From Pogona vitticeps (lineage: Eukaryota > Chordata > Lepidosauria > Squamata > Agamidae): a stretch of 64,000 nucleotides of DNA. This document shows positions 50,001 through 64,000 of the stretch, piece by piece (positions within the stretch are counted from its first letter, which is position 1; the number at the start of each line of letters is the position of its first letter). The notes under the pieces were generated by a model. It ran no database searches, was not told where the DNA came from, and saw only the letters and a program-made list of their open reading frames with translations. The stretch is from assembly GCF_051106095.1 (NCBI RefSeq), contig NC_135786.1, positions 210,189,501-210,253,500 of the forward strand, in the 5' to 3' direction. A program made the translations under genes and the position numbers.

Positions 50001-50564
50001 TGGTGACAGGAGCCATGAAATGAAAAGATGCCTGCTTCTTGGGAGGAAAGTGATTACAAACCTCAACAGCATCTTAAAAAGCAGAGACACCACCTTGCCA
50101 ACAAAGGTCCACATAGTCAAAGTTATGGTTTTTCCAGTAGTGTTGTATGGAAGTGGGAGATGGACCATAAAGAAGGCTGACCACCAAAGAATTGATGATT
50201 TTGAATTGTGGTGCTGGACAAGAATCTTGAGATTCTCTGGACTGCAAAGAGATCTAACGTATCCACTTTGAAGGAAATCAACCCTGAGTGCTCACTGGAA
50301 GGACAGATCCTGAAGCTGAGGCTTCAATACTTTGGCCATCTCATGAGAAGAGAAGACTCCTTGGAAAAAACCCTGATATTGGGAAAGTGTGAAGGCAAGA
50401 GGAGAAGGGGACAACAGAGGATGAGATGGTTGGACAGTGTCATCAAAGTGATCAACATGAATTTGACCAAACTCCAGGAGGCAGTGCAGGACAGGGGGGC
50501 CTGGCGTGATCTGGTCCATGGGGCCACTGAGAGTCAGACACAACTTAACGACTAAACAACAACA
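47090..50564 (+). mobile_element. Bov-B (RTE) LINE, nearly full length, with exact 11-bp target duplication
   Basis: The 5' region (attgctgccttgtggcaaag, ctatgggctatgccatgcag) is followed by the APE-type endonuclease (ARTNIDILGISELKW near 47540). The reverse transcriptase comes next (KEWSN-like KECSNYRTIALIS near 49350; the catalytic YADD in NLRYADDSTLMAES near 49780), then the C-terminal ELWCW...YFGHLMRR region and an (aac)n tail. Frames are broken by several stops and shifts, and a second Bov-B end sits inside at 48601-48976, so it is not active. Flanks accatggcatt at 47079-47089 and 50565-50575 are identical. Confidence 0.93.
48601..48976 (+). mobile_element. 5'-truncated Bov-B nested in the larger Bov-B
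   Basis: It contains only the last ~120 codons (FELWRWRRLLRIPWTARRTN through HGVTNSWTRLND). Flanks aaaagaa at 48594-48600 and 48977-48983 are a short target duplication. The host Bov-B sequence resumes with acattttgtgcaaagatgg. The open frame 48465-48965 is a chance fusion across this junction. Confidence 0.85.
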
Positions 50565-50582
50565 ACCATGGCATTCTTATGT

Positions 50583-51200
50583 ATCAACCCAGAGTGGCTT
50601 ACCTCAATTAAAATTATAATCCCACAATAAAACCGCAGCATCATTTTAAAAGCTGATGTGTTATTGTCTCTCTCCAGTCACAGCTAACTACACTTCTACC
50701 ACAGGTAGGCACATTAAAAGGTCTTTCCACAAAATGTTAGGCAGTGGTTACAAGCAGAGCTTTGCATATTCCTGGCACAGAACATATTTCAAGACATTTT
50801 AAATTGTTCCCTAAAACTAAACTGACAATGGTGAGAGGCGATGCAGGATCCATATAATACTGCCTCATGGATAACTTCCCACTAACATGCACTGGAACAC
50901 TGCGTTTTGGACAAACTGAAGTTTCTAAAGATGCTTCAGAGTAGCCCTTGGTAGGTGCAATAAACGAACCTAGGTATCACTGAAGCATGTTACAGTAGCC
51001 AGATGAGATCTGGCCTCCTCAGAAACAGGAATAAAGTGTACAATAGGTAAAGCTGATAAAACACCCAAACTACTGTTGATCATCTAAGAGCAAATCTAAG
51101 AGCAAATTCATGGAGAGTACTTCACCAACTAAAACAGCCAGAAACCCAATGGCAGAGTCCTCTTTCTTGTCTAATTTAAGCTTCAATTAATATTCAACAA
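50583..51200 (-). mobile_element. LINE-like dispersed repeat, minus strand
   Basis: It begins gagtggcttacctcaattaa with CAATAAAAC (a 3' end read backwards). It continues with ttttggacaaactgaagttt and catgttacagtagccagatg, phrases common to a widespread sauropsid LINE-like repeat. Family not fixed. Confidence 0.45.
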
Positions 51201-53735
51201 ATATCTATCTTAACATATTTTATAGTCTCTTTTCCAGGCTAAACACATCAAACTCCCTCAGTCTTTCCTCTTAAGATTCGATCTCTAGCCCTTCTCCTTC
51301 TTTGCCATTTTTCTCTTCATACTTTTTTTCCAATATATTTCTTAAATTGCTTTGTCCAGAATTGGACATAAGACAAGAGCTGAGACTAAAGCAAAACACT
51401 GTGATACTATTATTTTCTCTGAACAATATGCTCCTTTTAATTCAGTCAGCATTACCCCATTTGATATTTTGCTGCCCCTCGACCTGCTAAGGACACCCCT
51501 CACCCAAGGAATGCAGGTATATACTGTTGTGAGGATGAGAGTACCCTAAGGGGCACTCCTCAGAGTGTACTGTCTGCCTCCTTGGCTGAAAACAGAGGGA
51601 CACATGCCCACCCTGGAGGAGAACCTAAAAGGATGATGTTTGGAAGAGCAGTGGCAGAAAGGACAAGTAAAGGAGGAACCACCAGAGGGCATCATTTTGG
51701 CAAGAAAGGGAGAGGAGATAAAATGGAGAAAGTGGGGAAGTGGGCAGTTGGAAACTTAAGAAGGAGAAGTGTGTTGGGTGAAAAAGGAGGAGGAGGAGGA
51801 TTGGAAACAAGGTTGGGGGGAGATAGTACAGGAGGACCCCTGGACAAGAGAGTGGATGGTGTTTAAAGCCCCAAGGGAGTATACTGAAAAGGAATGAAGA
51901 GGAAGACTATAGAAAGCCACCTTACTCGGGGGAGACAGAAGAAAAAGAACAAAGGAAAAAGTTCAGGGAGTGGCAGCAGAGGGAAGCACAAAGAAGGGAG
52001 AACAAGGCATGGCCAGACTGTCCTGGGAAACCCCATGAGGTGAGCCCATTCAGACTGAGGATGAGACAAAAACGGGGCAAGAAAGTATGGGAACCACAAG
52101 TGGGCTGGGTTTTCCACCCTCCCCAAAAAGGTCAGCTACAAGTGTATGTGATAGATTGTTTGTTCCACGGAGGTGGCGTTATGGAAACTTGAGTTCTACC
52201 TCTATGCAATTAGAAGGGATTTGTTATAGTTCAATGAGAATGGAAAAGGTGCAACACCCCTGAAGCAAGAGACAGTGTCTGTTGTTAATGTTGAACTGAG
52301 CAAGTTGTCAAAGAATAAAGGATTATTGTTAGAAAATTCTGACATCCCTGAGTCATCCCTCCAGCAAGAGCCAAACAAGAGAGAAAAGGGAATTATACCA
52401 GATAACAACTGTTTGAAACCAACTAGAGTAATTTGGTACATGAAGTAGAAAATTTCCTCTCCTCCTTTCCCTGTCAATAGAGATATAACAATAATTATTT
52501 GCTTGTGTCAGAAGAATCACAGTATAATTACACATTTCAGAAAATTTCCACCTAATCAGGCACGTCCCTATTAGGTATTTGGGGCATTCTGAAATTTTTT
52601 TTCCTTGATTTTAGTCTAGGAAGTGGTGGACAGTAGCTGAGAATGGATGCAAATTTGATATAGATGCTTTGAGGCCTTCACTGTTAGCTGTCTCTTCTTA
52701 TGTCCCTAGGTGCAACGTATGCTAGGTTGCTGGTTTTATCAACAGAGGTTCACTTCAGGCATCCAGTAATGATTTTATAGCTTTCATTGACTGCTACATT
52801 TACCTGTTTTGCATAGGCTGATTTTTACCACACTGGCCTGGGATATTCACTTGCAGAACAGCATAAGTAATCCCTGTAACTCTTAGTATTTGTGGTTGTT
52901 TGCCTAACTTGTTTCTGACAGCTTTCAAAGAATATTGTTTCTTAGGGGCAAATGTTTTGCATTTTGGCAGCATTTCTTCAAGGAAAGTGCATGATCCAAA
53001 GTAACATATAGAAATTTAAAGGCAAAACTATCTAGTTAGATGCCCTTCCAGGTAACCTGAAGTGTTTGAGATTCCTGCCTGTTTCTCAAACAGAAGATAC
53101 ATATTTGAATCTTAGTAAGGTTGGGTTAAGTTGATTTTTATAATAGTATGTGGCTAGTTCTTTTAATATTTGTTAGAAGATATTCTACCATCTAAAAGTT
53201 AAATTAAATAACAATCTGCTGACTTTTAATTACACTCAGAATCTGTTGCCTGAGGCCAGAGTCCCACTCTACCTAACAGTAGGGTTGGCCATGGGTGCAG
53301 TTTAAGAATATAATTTTCTTAGTTCTCAGACTGCACTGCTGAAGCATGTCTAGCTTGTGGTTAAAAAAAAACCCTCTAGTTCCTGTTTATGAGTACTGCT
53401 GTCAGGCTGAGTGTTACCCACCCTGCATTTACACCATTAATTCTCCTACCAACATTTTCCATCATGTTTATTTCAGTTGTAATTGCCCCTCTTAATTCTC
53501 CATCTTTTCAAGATTATTTTTAATTCTTTCTGATATGACATAACTAGACAACATCTGGGCCAGGTCCCTGCAAGACAGGTTCCTCTGTGGGTGAGGGGAT
53601 GCACCTCCTAATCCCTAGGAGCTTGCACACCCCTGCTTGAAAGTACATCCTAGTTTAGTATTATCTGTAATGTTGAAAAGGAGCCTTTATAAAATCCATT
53701 ACATGGGGACAGGACAGATCCTCCTGTGGTACTCC

Positions 53736-53738
<3 letters not shown>
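51201..53738. other. No gene recognised; purine-rich tract at 51570-52020
   Basis: 51570-52020 is strongly A/G rich on the + strand (many ggagg, aagaagg), with no convincing protein similarity. The rest is AT-rich without recognised elements. Confidence 0.45.

Positions 53739-53831
<93 letters not shown>
53739..53831. repeat. (CA)n microsatellite, about 46 units
   Basis: Pure CA tract ending in cgcgagg. Confidence 0.98.
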
Positions 53832-53833
<2 letters not shown>

Positions 53834-54104
53834 GAGGTCTTTAGATGCTAGATGCACAAAGGAAGAGAGAAGTTAGAAAGCAAGGAAGTAACATCTCAGC
53901 AGCCCAACCAACTTAGGATCACCTAAGCTGCCCTCACTGTTTTCAAATCTTCTGGGCTCATATTGGGCTAGATAGTCACCAGCCCATCCACCAACAGGTT
54001 ACTGTTCAACCTTAAGCTCTTAATTCTTTTGTTCCTTAAATGGTGAATCTGAATAAGACAGTATTCAACTGAAAACAAAAGATTAACTATTATTGTTCAG
54101 TTTT

Positions 54105-54262
54105 GGAAGAGGTAGCTGTGTTAGTTTGTGGAAGCATATCAAGCAAAATGCAAAGAATCAAAGGAAAAACAAAAGAAAATGTGGCATTTTAAAAACTAAT
54201 ATATTTTAATGTAAGCTTTTGTGGAGTCATCGACTTCATTGGACAGACATATGGAAACAATG
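54105..54262 (+). repeat. Dispersed sauropsid repeat relic
   Basis: ggtagctgtgttagtttgtg, then gtggcattttaaaaactaat, gtaagcttttgtggagtcat and cgacttcattggac. This is the g.agccgtgttagtctgt...caccttaaagactaac...ctttcgtgga..ccacttcatc pattern common in reptiles. Class unknown. Confidence 0.5.
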
Positions 54263-54313
54263 AAATGTTGAATGAAATATCAGTTTCATACTAAATATTC
54301 ATGGGCTCCTGGA

Positions 54314-54371
54314 TGCATATTATGTTTACAGGCAGTAATTTATGCATATTATGTTTACAGGCAGCCTTCGC
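54314..54371 (+). repeat. Local tandem duplication of 29 bp
   Basis: tgcatattatgtttacaggc is repeated exactly 29 bp later. Confidence 0.85.
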
Positions 54372-55033
54372 AAATACAGTAATTTATGGCTTGTTTTAGG
54401 GCTCTATTGTAAAAATTCCTCAGTAGACAGCAAACAGACATCAGACCTGGGCAAAGGAGGGGGAGAAGAGAGAGGAGGGCCATGGAGTGTGGGTTTTGAA
54501 GATGGGGGGGTCATTTAAACTCAAGAGGGAGAGAAAAAGAGAATATTAAATATAATGGTGAAAGAGGATGGCAAAGGAATCGTGTGTTAATGTAGGAAAT
54601 ATTGAGTTTTTATCTTTGCACCTTGTGATGAGAGTTGGTACAGTAGTTGTGAAGAAAATAACAGTAGCAGTAGTTAACAGCAGAGGTTTTACATTTAGTA
54701 ATGGTTTAAGAAACCTAAGCTTATAGTCCCTTTGTATGGGTGTCCATCACGAGTATACATTGTATCTCAACTGTTTCCATATTCTTAACTTGTAATGATT
54801 CTGCTCAATAAATAAATAATTCTTCAATCGCCCTTCCAGACTAACAGAATTTTACAGGGATGAGAATAGATGCCACAGGAAGCTCAGATTTATTGCCATT
54901 ATTTTTTTTCTTTCTTTCCGCTCCATAGAAGAAAAAGGTGGCATGGCTGCACCTTGCTAGCCCTACAATTGGTCCATCTGTTAGCATCACTTATCAGCGG
55001 TAAATCACTTTTTATTTCTGAGTACACCAGTTC

Positions 55034-55143
55034 ATACCAGCATGAATTTGACCCAACTCCGGGAGGCAGTGGAAGACAGGAGGGCCTGGCCTGCTCTGGT
55101 CCATGGGGTCACGAAGAGTTGGACATGACTAAACGACTAAAAA
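55034..55143 (+). mobile_element. Very short Bov-B 3' end just upstream of OSGIN2
   Basis: gcatgaatttgacccaactc through tggggtcacgaagagttgga and actaaacgactaaaa is the last ~110 bp of Bov-B. Possible target copies are caccagttca (55024-55033) and catcagttca (55144-55153). Confidence 0.85.
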
Positions 55144-55803
55144 CATCAGTTCAGGACCTAGATGTTCCTTTCCTATATAGTAATTCATTTTTCACACTTA
55201 ATAGCTGGGAATGAGATGCCAAGTTTCTTCTGGTTTTCTCTTGTTTTGCTGCAACAACATTTGAAGGCGAACTTTGGAAATGGGGCTTGGTCAAATTAGG
55301 AACATGGGGAAACGGAAGCTGGGCGCCGCTTTTGATGGAGGGAAAAAAACCGGGGACGAGGACTGTGATGAATCTGGCTATCTACCCCGAATCGTTGCTG
55401 TCGGGAGCCTTTCCGACCAAAACCCGGCCGAGTTTTGAGGGTCCTTGTGGCGCACCTCAGCTAGCGGGTGGCCCTCAGTGATTCCCGCTCTTTCCCGCCC
55501 TCCTCACACGCGCCGAGGGCGGTGGCGGCGGCGGCGGCCGCTAAGCCCCCAGCCGCTCCCGCCACCGGTCCTGCCCTCTTCTTCCCCTTTCGTCGCCTGG
55601 GCCCCGCGGAGGCTCCTCCTCGCCTTGTGACTGAGCCAGGGCCGCCTGCCAAGCGCGAAGGCGAGGGCGCGATACACTCTTTCCCTGCGTGCCTGTGTGA
55701 GGGAGGGAGTGAGTGACGGAGTGTGTGTGTGAGAGAGGCAACAGCGGCCCCCAGTGCGGCGGCGGCGGCAGAAAAAGAAGAAAGAAACAAGAGCGCCGGC
55801 GGA

Positions 55804-55920
55804 AACAGAAACAGGAGCGGCGGCCGCGGCAGCAGCAGCACCAACAGCAGTCGCCGCCACAGCACCGCCGCCGCCGCCGCCTTCATCTCTCGCTGCCGCC
55901 GCCGCCGCCGCCGCCTGGTG
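55804..55920 (+). repeat. GC-rich trinucleotide repeats in the OSGIN2 5' UTR
   Basis: Interrupted CGG, CAG and GCC triplet runs, with pure GCC/CCG blocks near 55865-55883 and 55893-55914, end about 30 bp before the ATG at 55950. Such 5'-UTR triplets are common in CpG-island genes and prone to length change. Confidence 0.7.
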
Positions 55921-55949
55921 AACTGCTGCGCCTCCGCCGTTCATCCCTC

Positions 55950-63796
<7,847 letters not shown>

Positions 63797-64000
63797 GTGA
63801 GTAAAACTTTCATTATTTGTATTTGGAATCAGTTCTGATGGGAAAACTTTAGTTTACATATCACTTGTGGGTATATAGTCATAACCAATTAAGCAACTCT
63901 GTGTGAGTGGGTTGGTAAGGCAATCTGCAAGCTTTAGGCTCATTAGCCTCCTGCCTATTAGCCTCCTGCCTATTACGTATTCCTCTTAGAGCCCTACTAT

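Overview
This window looks like squamate reptile (lizard or snake) nuclear DNA. The host genes are split by GT/AG introns. The repeat content is typical of squamates: Sauria-type SINEs with a Bov-B-like tail, several Bov-B (RTE) LINEs, CR1/L2-clade LINE relics, hAT and pogo/Tigger-like DNA transposons, and long (CA)n, (GATA)n and (TATG)n microsatellites. Nothing in the sequence is bacterial or organellar. The species cannot be named from this window alone.

Two host genes are supported, both on the + strand. (1) An intact nine-coding-exon amino-acid transporter of the SLC7 light-chain family, closest in recalled sequence to y+LAT1/y+LAT2 (SLC7A7/SLC7A6). It spans 14258-32950, is predicted to be 508 aa, and every exon junction keeps frame. 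(2) The first four coding exons of OSGIN2, from a CpG-island promoter near 55.3-56.4 kb, with ATG at 55950. The gene runs off the right edge, with 176 codons seen of about 550. The two genes are not known to share a pathway. The transporter should exchange cationic and neutral amino acids with a 4F2hc partner; OSGIN2 is a FAD-fold protein linked to oxidative stress and growth inhibition.

Layout: 1-14 kb holds no recognised gene, but has SINEs, a LINE relic, simple repeats, a rearranged Sauria SINE around a (TATG)n block, and a decayed hAT transposase. 14.2-33 kb is the transporter gene, with transposons in its introns: an antisense Bov-B, a pogo-like element, three hAT elements in a row, SINEs, a CR1 end and a 290-bp fold-back. 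33-55 kb is intergenic, with an uncertain transporter 3' UTR, Bov-B copies (one nearly full length, with another Bov-B inside it), a hAT element, a CR1 copy interrupted by an LTR-type fossil, and an L1-like end. 55.3-64 kb is OSGIN2, with a 1.4-kb nested pogo-like element in intron 1 and a long hairpin in intron 2.

No new defence-type or gene-cluster system was found. The most interesting points are the transporter next to OSGIN2 (a candidate ohnolog missing from mammals), the three hAT elements sharing four copies of one 8-bp target site, and the split, inverted SINE. All family assignments come from reading and recall; no search was run.
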